Of a stretch of DNA of 64,000 bases, positions 55,422 through 64,000 are shown in pieces; positions within the stretch are counted from its first letter, which is position 1, and every line of letters begins with the position of its first letter. The translations under genes were made by a program, and so were the position numbers. Source of the stretch: Terriglobia bacterium (GTDB lineage: Bacteria > Acidobacteriota > Terriglobia > Terriglobales > Acidobacteriaceae). The notes beneath the pieces are model-generated. The model was not told the DNA's origin. It saw only the letters and a list, made by a program, of their open reading frames with translations, and made no database searches. The stretch is from NCBI GenBank assembly GCA_032252755.1, contig JAVUPY010000052.1, forward strand, positions 1-64,000. Direction: 5' to 3'.

Positions 55422-56807
55422 TTAGGCTCCCTTAGGCTGTCCCTGAGTTGGACGCTTGGTCTGCTCCTGTCCAACGGTCTTGATGCACTCTTCAAGGATG
55501 TCCATGGCGATGTCTGCCTGTTCTTCGTTAACGATGAGCGGCGGTGAAAGACGAACAGAGTTCGGACCGGCACCCAGGAACAGAACTCCCTTTTCGAAGG
55601 CCAACTCGACGATGCGATCACGTTCGTCGCCGCCCGGAGTCTTCTTAACCTTATCGGTGACGATTTCGACGGCCATCATCAGGCCGCGTCCGCGAACGTC
55701 TCCAACCAGCGGCAGTTTGGCCGGCCACTGCTCCATACGGCGGAGCATGTAGGCACCCACTTTGCGCGAATTCTCAACGCCTTCACGCTCAAGCACGTCG
55801 ATTGTCGCCAACGCCGCGGCGATGCAGACAGGGTTACCGCCGAAGGTTGAGGCATGAGAACCGGGAACCCAGTCCATGACCTCGGCGCGGGTGAGCAATG
55901 CACTCAGCGGCATGCCGCTGGCGATGCCTTTCGCGATGGTGATCATGTCCGGTTCCACACCGGTATGCTGGACGGCCCACCACTTGCCGGTGCGGCCCAT
56001 GCCGGACTGCACTTCGTCCACGACCAGCATGATGCCGTGACGGTCGCAGATGGCGCGCAGTTCCTGCATGAATTCTGGCGGAGCGGGGAGATAGCCGCCC
56101 TCGCCCTGGAAGGCTTCGACGACGATCGCTGCGCACTCCTCCGGCGGAACCTCGGTGCGGAAAACGTGCTCCTCGATGAAGCGGGCACAATTACGCGCGT
56201 AATCGGCGGCATCGGTGCCTTCAGGCCGGCGATACAGGTTCGGATAGGGGACGTGCACTACGCCGGGCACGAGCGGGGCGAAGCGGCGTCGCTGCTGCGC
56301 CTTGGAGCAGGTCAGCGACAATGCGCCCATTGTGCGACCGTGGAACGCGCCGTAAAAGGCGATGACCCACTGCCGCTTGGTGTGGTAGCGCGCCAGTTTA
56401 AGTGCCGCTTCGACGGCCTCGGCACCCGAGTTGCCGTAATAGACCTTGTGCGGACCCTTCATCGGCGCGATCTTCGACAGGCGCTCGCCGAGGGTGATCA
56501 TGTTCTCGTAGTAGAAGTCGGTGCCGGACATGTGGATCAGTTCACCCGCCTGTTTCTGGATGGCGGCGACGACTTCCGGATGGCAATGGCCGGTCGAGGT
56601 AACGGCGATTCCGGCGGAGAAATCGAGGAACTCGTTCCCGTCAACGTCTTCGACGATGGCGCCGTGACCGCGCTTCGCAACCATCGGGTACGAACGGGTG
56701 TAGGAGGGCGAAATGAATTTGTCGTCCCCGGCGAGGACGCGCTTTGCGTTGGGGCCCGGCAATGCCGTCTTGATGTTCGGTCCTGCAACTGCAATCTTCG
56801 TGGTCAT
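55422..56807 (-). CDS. class III aminotransferase (4-aminobutyrate/acetylornithine type)
   Basis: 461 residues. PLP-dependent transaminase with the class III signature. MLVVDEVQSGMGRTGKWWAV contains the Asp pairing with the PLP nitrogen, and DMITIAKGIASGMPLSALLT the PLP lysine (AKG). YYGNSGAEAVEAALKLARYH binds the phosphate and substrate; GAFHGRTMGALSLTCSK is also conserved. Similarity is to 4-aminobutyrate and 5-aminovalerate aminotransferases, but acetylornithine or other omega-amino substrates are possible. The start is ATG 56807 with GGGAGAA upstream. It is transcribed alone, diverging from cysS. Confidence 0.9.
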   Translation of the reverse strand: MTTKIAVAGPNIKTALPGPNAKRVLAGDDKFISPSYTRSYPMVAKRGHGAIVEDVDGNEFLDFSAGIAVTSTGHCHPEVVAAIQKQAGELIHMSGTDFYYENMITLGERLSKIAPMKGPHKVYYGNSGAEAVEAALKLARYHTKRQWVIAFYGAFHGRTMGALSLTCSKAQQRRRFAPLVPGVVHVPYPNLYRRPEGTDAADYARNCARFIEEHVFRTEVPPEECAAIVVEAFQGEGGYLPAPPEFMQELRAICDRHGIMLVVDEVQSGMGRTGKWWAVQHTGVEPDMITIAKGIASGMPLSALLTRAEVMDWVPGSHASTFGGNPVCIAAALATIDVLEREGVENSRKVGAYMLRRMEQWPAKLPLVGDVRGRGLMMAVEIVTDKVKKTPGGDERDRIVELAFEKGVLFLGAGPNSVRLSPPLIVNEEQADIAMDILEECIKTVGQEQTKRPTQGQPKGA

Positions 56808-57212
56808 GGCGATTCTCCCAATCGTGGTCGTGGCCCAACCCGGCGCTCATGGTTTTCGAGCACGTGCGGGGCAGTTCTTGATGATCTGCGGGAAAACGGA
56901 TGGGGACTGGTGCTAATCGCCGGCGAAGAGGTTGGGCCGGGACTGCGATGGCGCAAGATGCGCTTCGGCCCGGGAGGATACCGGGCGCGACCACGCGCGA
57001 CGCATTGTGCTCAGCGAACGCATCTTTGTGCTCTCATGTGATTATAGCTTTGTTCGTTTTCTGGCGTAACCCCCGGCAGACAGTTCCTTTTCATGCACTT
57101 AGAACGTGCGCGAAATTGTTGGGCTGGAATATTGGTTTTCGTCCCTCAATGCTCGATTCGATTCGACACTTCGGCATCCTCGCTGCCTCATTTAGTATCA
57201 TTTTCTTAGCCC
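56808..57212. other. 405-bp divergent intergenic region
   Basis: Lies between the aminotransferase gene (minus) and cysS (plus). No credible ORF, RNA or hairpin was found. It must hold both promoters. TTATAG at about 57042-57047 is a possible -10 for cysS but has no good -35. No T-box-like specifier or antiterminator was seen. Confidence 0.5.
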
Positions 57213-58694
57213 ATGCCACTTCGCCTACACAACACGCTCTCCCGGAAGATCGAGGAATTCCAGCCGCTCGAAGATAACCAGGTCCGAATGTATAACTGCG
57301 GGCCGACGGTTTACGACTTCGCGCATATCGGCAATTTCCGCACCTTCATTGCCATCGATATCCTGCGGCGCTGGCTGAAGCAGAGTGGGTACCAGCTCGA
57401 GCACGTCATGAACATCACCGATGTCGACGACCGTATCATTGCTAATTCGGCGAAGCTCGGCATCGGAGTTCGACAGTACACGGAGAAATACGAAAAGCTC
57501 TTCCTCGAAGATTCTGCGATCCTCAACATCGAGCGTCCGGAAAAGATCGTTCGCGCAACCGACCACATGAACGACATGGCCGAGTTTATTTACGAACTCG
57601 AACAGAAGGGGATCGCGTACCGAACCGAGGACGGTTCGTACTATTTCCGTATCGCCAAGTTTCCGGAATATGGCAAGCTCTCGAAGAAGGACCTGTTGCG
57701 AATCGAAGATGGTGCACGTGTCGATTCCGACCGGTTCGACAAGGAAGAGGCGCGCGATTTTGCGCTCTGGAAGGCTCCAAAGGCGGGCGAAGCGTTCTGG
57801 GAGACGAAGATCGGTCCCGGACGTCCGGGCTGGCACATCGAGTGCTCGACGATGTCGATGAAGTATCTCGGGCAGACGTTCGACATTCATGCCGGCGGAG
57901 AAGACCTCATCTTTCCGCATCACGAGAACGAGATCGCGCAATCCGAGGCACTGACCGGGAAGATGTTCGCGCACTTCTGGGTTCACGTGCGCTTCCTGCT
58001 GATCGAGAGCGACAAGATGTCGAAGTCGCTCGGCAACTTCCACACGCTGCGCGACCTGATTCTTCTGGGTCACAAACCATCGTCAATCCGTTTCCTGCTC
58101 AGTTCGGTTCCCTATCGCAAGCAGCTCAACTTCACGTTCAATGGGCTTACCCAGGCGGCGAACTCGATCGAACGGCTGCGGAACTTCAAGCTGCGGCTGG
58201 AAACATCACAATTCCTCGAAGGCCGCAATGACGAGGTGGCGAAGATCGCGGAGACTGCGATCGCCGATATCGACAGCGGCATGAACGACGACTTGAACAC
58301 CGCGCAAATGGTGGCTGCGGTCTTCGACATGATTCGCGATGCAAATGCTGCGGCTGATTCTGGTCAGCTTCGCAAGGATGATGTTCCGCTGCTGCTCGCG
58401 GCGCTGAAGCGGTTTGACGCGATCTTCGACGTGCTCACTGACAGCGACGGGGAAAAAATTAAGGCTGTCGTCGATTGGGCGAAAGCGGAGGGCAAGCAGA
58501 TCAGCGCGGAAACTGAAGAGCTTGCGAAGTCCGCGGGGTTGAGCGAGACGCTGATTGAAGAGCTTGTCGCCAAACACTCTGCTGCCCGCAAAGCGAAAGA
58601 TTTCAAAACGAGCGACGCGATTCGCAACCAGCTCGCCGAACAAGGCATCATGCTGGAGAACACGAAGGATGGGGTGAGGTGGAAACGGAAGTAA
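57213..58694 (+). CDS. cysS: cysteinyl-tRNA synthetase
   Basis: 493 residues, full length. The HIGH signature is FAHIGNFRTF, just after MYNCGPTVYD (zinc Cys), and KMSKS is in IESDKMSKSLGNFHTL. GWHIECSTMSMKYLG and FDIHAGGEDLIFPHHENEIAQ supply the remaining zinc and active-site residues. The C-terminal part (IADIDSGMNDDLNTAQMVAAV; SARKAKDFKTSDAIRNQL) is the anticodon-binding helical domain. It charges tRNA-Cys in the cytoplasm. The ATG at 57213 lacks a ribosome site but matches the family start. Confidence 0.98.
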   Translation: MPLRLHNTLSRKIEEFQPLEDNQVRMYNCGPTVYDFAHIGNFRTFIAIDILRRWLKQSGYQLEHVMNITDVDDRIIANSAKLGIGVRQYTEKYEKLFLEDSAILNIERPEKIVRATDHMNDMAEFIYELEQKGIAYRTEDGSYYFRIAKFPEYGKLSKKDLLRIEDGARVDSDRFDKEEARDFALWKAPKAGEAFWETKIGPGRPGWHIECSTMSMKYLGQTFDIHAGGEDLIFPHHENEIAQSEALTGKMFAHFWVHVRFLLIESDKMSKSLGNFHTLRDLILLGHKPSSIRFLLSSVPYRKQLNFTFNGLTQAANSIERLRNFKLRLETSQFLEGRNDEVAKIAETAIADIDSGMNDDLNTAQMVAAVFDMIRDANAAADSGQLRKDDVPLLLAALKRFDAIFDVLTDSDGEKIKAVVDWAKAEGKQISAETEELAKSAGLSETLIEELVAKHSAARKAKDFKTSDAIRNQLAEQGIMLENTKDGVRWKRK

Positions 58695-58794
58695 TTGGTA
58701 ATTGTTGATACCCAATTGACGATTGAAAAGCGTCGAGTCGCATCCGCGATATACAATCCGCAGCAGCTATCAGCGTACGTGCAAATCCTTTGAA

Positions 58795-59751
58795 TCAGTC
58801 ACCGGTGCTTTCGACGGCGGGCAATTCCACTCCGAGTTCACGCGGCCGCCTGGGGCGGGCTCCAGTGACGAGGATTACGCTGGCAATGATGATGGCGCTG
58901 CCGCCCAGCATCCACTTGTCAATGGTTTCGTTGCGGAAGAGCCAACCGAGAAAGACGGCAACGATTGGATTCACGTAGGCGTAGGTGGCAACCTTCGAGG
59001 TGGGAACGTTTTTCAGCAACCAGATGTAGGCGGTAAATCCTGCCCAGGAGCCGGCGATGACGAGATAGCTGATGGCGAGAACAGCGTCGCGATCCCAGTG
59101 GGTTCGCGGGAGTTCGCCGAGGGAGGCGCCGACGAGAAGGTTGACGATGCCAGCCATCAGCATCTCCCAGCCGCTGGCGCCATAGGCGTCGACGCCGACG
59201 TGCCATCGTTTCGAGAGGATGGAGCCGCTGGCCCAACTGAAGCTGGCTGTGAGAACCAGCGCCATTCCGAAGACTTCGCGATGCCCAAAGCTGGTGCCGA
59301 GCCGCAGTTTGGGCCACATAAGCACCGCGACACCGGCGACCCCGAAGACTATGCCGACGACGGCCCGCCCGGAGAAGTGCTCGCCCTTTCGGCTGAGGCG
59401 CTCAAGGAGCAAAAACCACAGCGGAGTAATGGCAATGAGGAGCGCGGCGAGGCCAGTGGGAATCATTTGCTCGGCCCATCCAAGAACGACGTTGCTGGTG
59501 ACGAGAAGCAACGTGCCGATGATGGTGAGGCGGAGGAGTTCGCGGGCGGAGACGGCTATGGAGCTGCCGGATAGTTTGCGCCAGAGAAGCATCAAGGCTC
59601 CGGCGGTGATGAAGCGCGCGGCGCCCATCATCGGCGGGGAGACGTGATCGACAGCGACGCCGATGGCCAGGTAGGTCGATCCCCAAAGGATGTAAACCAT
59701 GGCGAATGCGACGATGACCTTGAGCCGGAATTGTCGCTGAGCTTCAGACAT
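58795..59751 (-). CDS. EamA/DMT-superfamily transporter
   Basis: 318 residues from ATG 59751, about ten transmembrane helices. MVYILWGSTYLAIGVAVDHV has the family's WGSxY motif in TM1. The second half opens LVLTASFSWASGSILSKRWH and ends AYVNPIVAVFLGWLFRNETI, the PLxAxxLgxxxLgE-like end of an EamA domain. It is like E. coli YedA (RhaT/EamA type) and exports an unknown metabolite. An open frame to 59844 is not used. It is a different branch from the permease at 15668. Confidence 0.9.
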   Translation of the reverse strand: MSEAQRQFRLKVIVAFAMVYILWGSTYLAIGVAVDHVSPPMMGAARFITAGALMLLWRKLSGSSIAVSARELLRLTIIGTLLLVTSNVVLGWAEQMIPTGLAALLIAITPLWFLLLERLSRKGEHFSGRAVVGIVFGVAGVAVLMWPKLRLGTSFGHREVFGMALVLTASFSWASGSILSKRWHVGVDAYGASGWEMLMAGIVNLLVGASLGELPRTHWDRDAVLAISYLVIAGSWAGFTAYIWLLKNVPTSKVATYAYVNPIVAVFLGWLFRNETIDKWMLGGSAIIIASVILVTGARPRRPRELGVELPAVESTGD

Positions 59752-59860
59752 TAGCTGGAGAGTGCCCAGAATCACGATAGCAGACAGAAAAGGGTCGCCC
59801 CAGGAAAAGAAGCCAGGGCGGGGGCCGAAAACCGCGGATCCCACGCCGCGCTCGGGACTT

Positions 59861-59886
59861 CGTTAGCGGGAGTACGCCCGCTAACG
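59861..59886. repeat. perfect hairpin in the spacer before the PilZ gene
   Basis: CGTTAGCGGG at 59861-59870 pairs with CCCGCTAACG at 59877-59886 around AGTACG. No T-run. It could end transcription only weakly, or be a protein-binding palindrome. Confidence 0.6.
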
Positions 59887-59957
59887 CCGAAGGTTACTTT
59901 CGTTCCTTGGCCGGATTGCGGTTTCGTCGTAGGGTATCGGTACAGTGGGGAAGGCGT

Positions 59958-60338
59958 ATGACCGAAGGGACGATTCCGATATCTTCCGCAGAAGCTGAGC
60001 AGGCGCCGATGATTGAGAAGCGGCGTTATCCGCGTTACCGGATTGACGTTGCCGTCAAGGTGAAAGTCAAGACGAGCAGCGGAATCGCGAGCTATTGCTA
60101 TGGACGAGGCGGCGACATCAGCGAAGGTGGAATGGCAATAGAAGTAGCGCACGAGCTTTCGCGCGGGAACCTGATTCGACTTTCAGTGACCTTGCCGCAT
60201 TGCGAGCGTGCGATAGAGTGCGACGCCGTGGTGCGGCATCGCAATCAGTTTCACTATGGGCTGGAGTTTCGCGAACTCGCGGAAAAGGATCGGATGTTGT
60301 TGATGCGGGCGTGCCAGGCGATGGGAGTGGTGCAATAA
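59958..60338 (+). CDS. PilZ-domain protein
   Basis: 126 residues from ATG 59958, with GGGGAAGG upstream. The cyclic-di-GMP signature is complete: RRYPRYRIDV gives R-x3-R, and GGDISEGGMAIEV gives D-x-S-x2-G. VRHRNQFHYGLEFRELAEKD is the end of the barrel. There is no other domain, so it is a stand-alone c-di-GMP receptor, possibly controlling motility or matrix by binding a partner. The neighbours do not identify the partner. The 206 bp upstream hold the hairpin at 59861. Confidence 0.9.
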   Translation: MTEGTIPISSAEAEQAPMIEKRRYPRYRIDVAVKVKVKTSSGIASYCYGRGGDISEGGMAIEVAHELSRGNLIRLSVTLPHCERAIECDAVVRHRNQFHYGLEFRELAEKDRMLLMRACQAMGVVQ

Positions 60339-60484
60339 AAATACACCTGAAGAACTGAGAGTCAGTCGTAATTATCCTGCCCAAAAAGAGCTTAAGCGGC
60401 GGCACGCCAAGCTCGCCTTCCTGCTGACGAAATAAAACAGAGTTAGAAAGGAATAAGGCGTGCGGGTCACTCCCGCTTCTTGCT

Positions 60485-61054
60485 TTATGTCGGTCGTCCC
60501 TGGTTGATGCTGTGCAGCTTTTGGCCGGTGAGCAAGATGTAGTGCACGCCAGACAAAGTGGTCAGGGCGAAGGTCGCGTACAGAAAAGACTTGCGGAGCA
60601 GAAACACGGCGTTGGCATCGCTGATATTGGCGAGCAGGACGAAGAAAATCGCACCAACCTGGGCGACGGTGTTCAGTTTGCCGAAGATGCTTGGGCGGAA
60701 GTCGTGGATGTTGGTCGTCATATAGAGCACGGCGGCGATGGCGAGGATGCAGAGATCGCGGCTGAAGACCAGCACGGTGTAACGCCATGGAATCTGGCGG
60801 GTAAATGACAACACCATAAACAAAGAGCTGAGCAGGAGTTTGTCGGCAATGGGATCAAGGAACTGGCCTACGCGGGTTCGCTGCTCGAGGACGCGGGCGA
60901 GGAGGCCATCAAGGGCGTCGCTGAGGCCGGCGGCGATAAACAGGCCGAGCGCCCAGACGTAGTCATGATCGAGGACGTTCATGACGACGAAGGGAACGAA
61001 GATCAACCGCAACAGCGTCAACTGGTTCGGCGCTGTCCAGAAGCGGTCTTTCAT
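60485..61054 (-). CDS. pgsA: CDP-diacylglycerol-glycerol-3-phosphate 3-phosphatidyltransferase
   Basis: 189 residues, usual length. The CDP-alcohol phosphotransferase motif D-G-x2-A-R-x8-G-x3-D-x3-D is present as DALDGLLARVLEQRTRVGQF, then LDPIADKLLL. Five to six transmembrane helices follow, e.g. AVFLLRKSFLYATFALTTLS. It makes phosphatidylglycerophosphate, the committed step in phosphatidylglycerol and cardiolipin synthesis, in the inner membrane. The start overlaps the next gene's stop by four bases (ATGA), so the two are translated together. Confidence 0.95.
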   Translation of the reverse strand: MKDRFWTAPNQLTLLRLIFVPFVVMNVLDHDYVWALGLFIAAGLSDALDGLLARVLEQRTRVGQFLDPIADKLLLSSLFMVLSFTRQIPWRYTVLVFSRDLCILAIAAVLYMTTNIHDFRPSIFGKLNTVAQVGAIFFVLLANISDANAVFLLRKSFLYATFALTTLSGVHYILLTGQKLHSINQGRPT

Positions 61055-61389
61055 CCACCCACCTCGCGGTAGAAGACCTCGATGGCGTTGTGCCCGGACT
61101 TACCGAGGAAGCGCTCTGAGAGCGATGGGACATCGCCATAGCGGGCGTCGAGTTCGATGCGTTCGACGCGATGCATGGGGAAGAAGACGACGGCGGGATC
61201 GGCGTTTTCACCGGCCTTGATCTGGTGAGCGAAGTCGTCGAGGGATTCGAGCGAGATGCCGCGAACTGTGACTCCGGCGACTGTCATTGCCAGCACCGCT
61301 CCCCAGAACTTCTCGCGTGGAGAGTTCAGTGTGACCAGTACCATGGACCCGTGATCGAAGGGTGCCCCGGGCATCAGGGTGTCTGCCAT
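61051..61389 (-). CDS. conserved protein of unknown function coupled to pgsA
   Basis: 112 residues. FWGAVLAMTVAGVTVRGISL is followed by ESLDDFAHQIKAGENADPAV, and then VFFPMHRVERIELDARYGDV. It has an SH3/Sm-like small beta-barrel look and no membrane segment. The segment VFFPMHRVERIELD is a recurring pattern in conserved hypothetical proteins next to pgsA, as I recall. The ATG at 61389 has no strong ribosome site. Stop and pgsA start overlap, so it is the first gene of the pair. Confidence 0.8.
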   Translation of the reverse strand: MADTLMPGAPFDHGSMVLVTLNSPREKFWGAVLAMTVAGVTVRGISLESLDDFAHQIKAGENADPAVVFFPMHRVERIELDARYGDVPSLSERFLGKSGHNAIEVFYREVGG

Positions 61390-61521
61390 ATGAGAATTGT
61401 AATTCGAAGAAGGCTAACTGAGAATCGTGCCTTTAAGGATCGCTCCCATCGTGCCATTGGAAAGGCTCGCGGCAGGATCCCGATGGGATTCGTGCGCGCT
61501 TCGGGGTGCCTTAGATACGAA

Positions 61522-61551
61522 AGTAGAAAACCCGCGGCTTGAGCGCGGGTT
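61522..61551 (-). terminator. intrinsic terminator of hfq
   Basis: AACCCGCG at 61529-61536 and CGCGGGTT at 61544-61551 form the stem; read on the minus strand it is followed by TTTCTACTTT. It lies 30 bp after the hfq stop. Confidence 0.8.
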
Positions 61552-61580
61552 CGTTGACGGCTGAACTGTCCGACAGTGGA

Positions 61581-61979
61581 CTACTTGCGACCGGACATTT
61601 CGCCTTCCTTGTACATGTACTTGATCGACGGTTTATAAATCAGAAGATTTGCGGAATTATTGCGGGTTACCTTGATGCAGTTCTTGTCATACCACTCGAT
61701 AACGCCGTGAATCTCTTCGCCGTCCTGCAGGACGAAGACCATGGACGTCTTCGACTGCATCTGCTTCTGGTAGTAGAAATTCTCGGCGTGTGTCTGATCG
61801 GGTGGCGGAGTTTTCTTGCCGGTGCCGTTTGTGCGACGCTCGCGATCGCCGTTTTCGTTGGCGCGTGGGGCGTTTTCGCGAGGCTCACGGGAAAGGGTTG
61901 GGCGAATCAGCTTGCGGTTTCCGAAGGATTCCGGCTCGGGTGCCCGCCCAACTGCGGTTGAATCCATTCCATTCTTCAT
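61581..61979 (-). CDS. hfq: divergent RNA chaperone Hfq with N-terminal extension
   Basis: 132 residues. The Sm fold is at about residues 66-124: [20 protein letters not shown] (Sm1), [13 protein letters not shown], and [14 protein letters not shown] (Sm2). Canonical Hfq has YKHAIS in Sm2; here it is YKPSIK, so the His of the proximal RNA-binding rim is replaced. Residues 1-65 are a basic, Pro/Arg/Glu/Asn-rich, probably disordered extension ([13 protein letters not shown]) that standard Hfq lacks. It may pair small RNAs with mRNAs as other Hfq do. GGAGAG lies upstream of ATG 61979; ATG 61967 is an alternative. Confidence 0.82.
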   Translation of the reverse strand: MKNGMDSTAVGRAPEPESFGNRKLIRPTLSREPRENAPRANENGDRERRTNGTGKKTPPPDQTHAENFYYQKQMQSKTSMVFVLQDGEEIHGVIEWYDKNCIKVTRNNSANLLIYKPSIKYMYKEGEMSGRK

Positions 61980-62276
61980 GGTGACTGCTCTCCACCTGGA
62001 AATGAAACGCTCGCCCTGTCAACAACCAGGAAGAAAACCCAAGCACCACAACCAGCGCCGCTCTCCGGCGCACAGCTTTGGCTTTCCAGGAGTTTGAAGG
62101 CGTGAACTTTGGTTAAACCGTATCACAGGAGATGTGCGGTGACAATGAGGGAGAGTTACTAAAGACATGAGGAAATTGGACAATGGGAAAATTGGGCAAA
62201 AATGACGAAGGACCGATAACAAATCTTCATTCGGAAATGGCACTCGGAAAGACGCTTCTGGCGAGGGGTGCGCGAA

Positions 62277-63398
62277 TCAGCCCTCTAGTGAGAGGGTTAG
62301 GGAGTCCAGGGAGAGGGAGCGCAGCAAGTTGCGGCGCATTCCGGATTGAACATCGGAGATGCGGTCGGTGGCGGTGGTGATCCAGTCGAAACTGGCGGAT
62401 TGCGCCAACTTCCGCAGCTCCGGTTCGATGTCCACGTTACGGAGCATATCCGGCGTGTTCGAGCGAAGGAAAAGCAGGTCTTCCAGCAGGCCATAAAGAG
62501 CGGCTATCAGAGCATCGATCTTTTGTTTACCCTCGGCTCCGGCGCGATAGGCTTCGGTGGCCTTGAACAGCGCCGAGTGGTCGTTGGCGTCGATGGCGGT
62601 CTTGAGCATAGTGAGGGCATCGTTGCGTGCGGCGAGATAGACGTTCAGGTCGAAGCTGCGGGCGCGCCCTATGGCGCCGCCGCTGAGCCGGGCTACCAGT
62701 TGGCGCTGCTTCGCGTTCCAATCGGGGCGTTGTGAAAGGTCGTTTTCGATTTCGGCCAGAGGCAATGGCGCGAGATGCAGGGTCACGCAGCGCGAGCGGA
62801 TGGTAGGGAGCAGCGAGGAGGCATTTTCGGCGAGGAGGAAGATCGTCGCAAATTCCGGCGGCTCTTCCAAGACTTTCAATAAGGCGTTAGCCGCCTCTTT
62901 CATGAACGCCGAGTCGGTGAAGATGTAGACCTTGTGGCGTCCTTCGCTTGGCCGGAAATAGATGGAATGAATCAGGTGCCGGACCTGGTCGACCTTGATC
63001 ATCATCTGCGGCGGATCGGGCGGAATGATGAGCACGTCGGGGAAGGTCTGGACGAGGATTCTGGTTTCTTTCTTGTCAGTTTCTCGAAGGCTGTCGCGGA
63101 CCTCTACGGCTTCGGCGCAACGAGATTCGAGATCGTCGGCCTGAGCGATGCGAACGCAATTGGAGCACCTTCCGCAGAAATCAGGCAGGTCGTCGGCTGG
63201 AACCGCGGCGCTGAATAATCCGCCCGGTTCGGGGCGGTCGAGGCAGTTCATCGCCTTTGCAACCATTTGCGCGAGAGTGTATTTGCCCGAGCCTCGCGTG
63301 CCGGTGAGGATCACCGCATGCGGGAAGCGGTCGTGGGCGAGCATTTCGCGGAGGCGAAGGACGATGTCGGCGTTGCCGTGGAAATCGGAAAAGGGCAA
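62277..63398 (-). CDS. holB: DNA polymerase III delta' subunit
   Basis: 373 residues from TTG 63398 (GAGG about six bases upstream). It has an AAA+ clamp-loader fold: FPHAVILTGTRGSGKYTLAQ contains the Walker A loop, DFCGRCSNCVRI is the zinc-binding Cys cluster, and LLKVLEEPPEFATIFLLAEN is the Walker B/sensor region. LLPTIRSRCVTLHL carries the SRC motif. The N-terminus (PFSDFHGNADIVLRLREML) matches delta'/DnaX. Delta' stabilises the clamp loader at the replication fork. It lies downstream of tmk on the same strand, as in many bacteria. A DnaX assignment is less likely because of the length and the gene order. Confidence 0.92.
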   Translation of the reverse strand: MPFSDFHGNADIVLRLREMLAHDRFPHAVILTGTRGSGKYTLAQMVAKAMNCLDRPEPGGLFSAAVPADDLPDFCGRCSNCVRIAQADDLESRCAEAVEVRDSLRETDKKETRILVQTFPDVLIIPPDPPQMMIKVDQVRHLIHSIYFRPSEGRHKVYIFTDSAFMKEAANALLKVLEEPPEFATIFLLAENASSLLPTIRSRCVTLHLAPLPLAEIENDLSQRPDWNAKQRQLVARLSGGAIGRARSFDLNVYLAARNDALTMLKTAIDANDHSALFKATEAYRAGAEGKQKIDALIAALYGLLEDLLFLRSNTPDMLRNVDIEPELRKLAQSASFDWITTATDRISDVQSGMRRNLLRSLSLDSLTLSLEG

Positions 63399-63604
63399 AT
63401 GGACCTCAGGGGCTAAAGCCCCGTTTGCTTTTGGGTGATTCTCAATGCAGTCCTAGAGGCTTCTCCACCCGACCACATTCAAAGCGAAGCCTCAAGGCCG
63501 CTGAGGCAGAATCATTCAAAGTATAGAGCATCATGGTAAAGATCATCGGGGCTGGCGAGGCCCCGGCTCTCGAACCGCCGCCGTCGGGGGGGCCAATCCG
63601 AGGT

Positions 63605-64000
63605 CTAGTCAAGGACGGGTTCGAGGAGGCGTTGGCGGACGGCCTGGACGATGCGGGTGTGGGTGATGTCGGCAGCGGGTCGGGCGTCGATGATGGCGAC
63701 CCGGTTGGGTTCGCGAGCGGCGATCTCGAGGTACTTCTCGTGGACTCGGGTGAAGAATGCGCGACTCTCGGTCTCGAAGCGATTCTCGTCGCCCTGCGAG
63801 ACACTTCCCTTCTGCTGCTGGTTGCGGCGGCGCGCACGATTGACGCTGGCGGAGACGTCGGAATCCATAAGAATCGTCAGATCAGGTTGAAGATTGCCGC
63901 AGAGGACGCGGTGGAGAGTGAGCACGGATTCGCTGCCGAGACCGCGTCCGGCGCCCTGGTAGGCTTCCGAGGAATCGGTAAAGCGGTCGCAGAGGACCCA
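63605..64000 (-). CDS. tmk: thymidylate kinase, 5'-truncated by window edge
   Basis: 132 codons of the C-terminal two thirds; the frame is open to the right edge. It begins CDRFTDSSEAYQGAGRGLG, the DR[YF]-x2-S-x2-AYQG motif that binds dTMP, followed by QPDLTILMDSDVSAS, which is the core beta-strand. RFETESRAFFTRVHEKYLE and NRVAIIDARPAADITH complete the family. The lid arginines are within ARRRNQQQKGS. It phosphorylates dTMP to dTDP. The 206-bp gap before holB has no gene. Confidence 0.95.
   Translation of the reverse strand, partial: WVLCDRFTDSSEAYQGAGRGLGSESVLTLHRVLCGNLQPDLTILMDSDVSASVNRARRRNQQQKGSVSQGDENRFETESRAFFTRVHEKYLEIAAREPNRVAIIDARPAADITHTRIVQAVRQRLLEPVLD

Noticed and set aside
56808-57212. 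Possible T-box or other leader RNA before cysS
   Set aside because: No specifier-loop, T-box sequence or antiterminator stem could be found.
63540-63604. TTCGAGA-like T-loop and CGCCA end resembling a tRNA on the minus strand
   Set aside because: The T-stem does not pair and no D-arm or anticodon arm can be drawn; it is part of a GC-rich inverted repeat after tmk.

Overview
The window is about 64 kb of a GC-rich bacterial chromosome. Several things suggest an acidobacterium (Acidobacteriota, Terriglobia/Koribacter-like), though this is inferred from gene content and not tested. The supporting features are an Oar-like TonB receptor with an N-terminal carboxypeptidase-regulatory domain, a DUF305 plus LVIVD-repeat gene pair, a C-x(9)-C...CYFH protein, a divergent Hfq and many short palindromic intergenic repeats. 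The ends are cut: a carboxymuconolactone-decarboxylase-like gene runs off the left edge and thymidylate kinase runs off the right edge.

Layout. 1-8.3 kb: a redox cluster with four paralogous aldo/keto reductases (one with a Tat signal), a lipocalin-like protein, an NTF2-like protein and two AraC-family regulators. 8.4-11.2 kb: a translationally coupled DUF305/LVIVD pair. 11.2-15.6 kb: small exported proteins of unknown function, two copies of a repeat around a lipoprotein gene, and a Cys-rich protein behind a structured leader. 15.7-24.5 kb, mostly minus strand: an EamA transporter, an exported YtcJ-like amidohydrolase overlapping an M20 peptidase, a LeuA-like DRE-TIM enzyme, a zinc-ribbon-like protein, an aldehyde dehydrogenase and truA. 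24.8-33.4 kb: a TolC-like protein, a split methylmalonyl-CoA mutase (catalytic subunit and B12 subunit separated by a membrane protein and a transglutaminase-like protein) and unknowns. 33.7-34.7 kb: a secreted Ig-like protein. 34.8-41.2 kb: a complete isc operon (iscR-iscS-iscU-iscA-hscB-hscA-fdx-iscX) with two CGACC...GGTCG palindromes in front of iscR.

41.3-51.4 kb, minus strand: ROK regulator, TonB receptor, argininosuccinate-lyase-like enzyme, APC permease and a large PIG-L deacetylase, arranged like one uptake and catabolism unit whose substrate is unknown. 51.6-64 kb: mainly housekeeping genes (galT, a YraN nuclease-like gene, an exported aminopeptidase P, a class III aminotransferase, cysS, an EamA transporter, a PilZ protein, pgsA, hfq, holB, tmk).

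The most unusual structure is non-coding. A palindromic repeat with a GCCCACGTCTG...CAGACGTGGGGC core has nine or more recognisable copies between 8 and 32 kb. It mostly lies just past gene ends, but one copy sits inside the amidohydrolase reading frame and another supplies the last codons and stop of the LeuA-like gene. A second repeat family occurs in the 3' half of the Cys-rich gene and in a spacer at 27 kb. No rRNA, tRNA, CRISPR array, transposase or phage gene was recognised.
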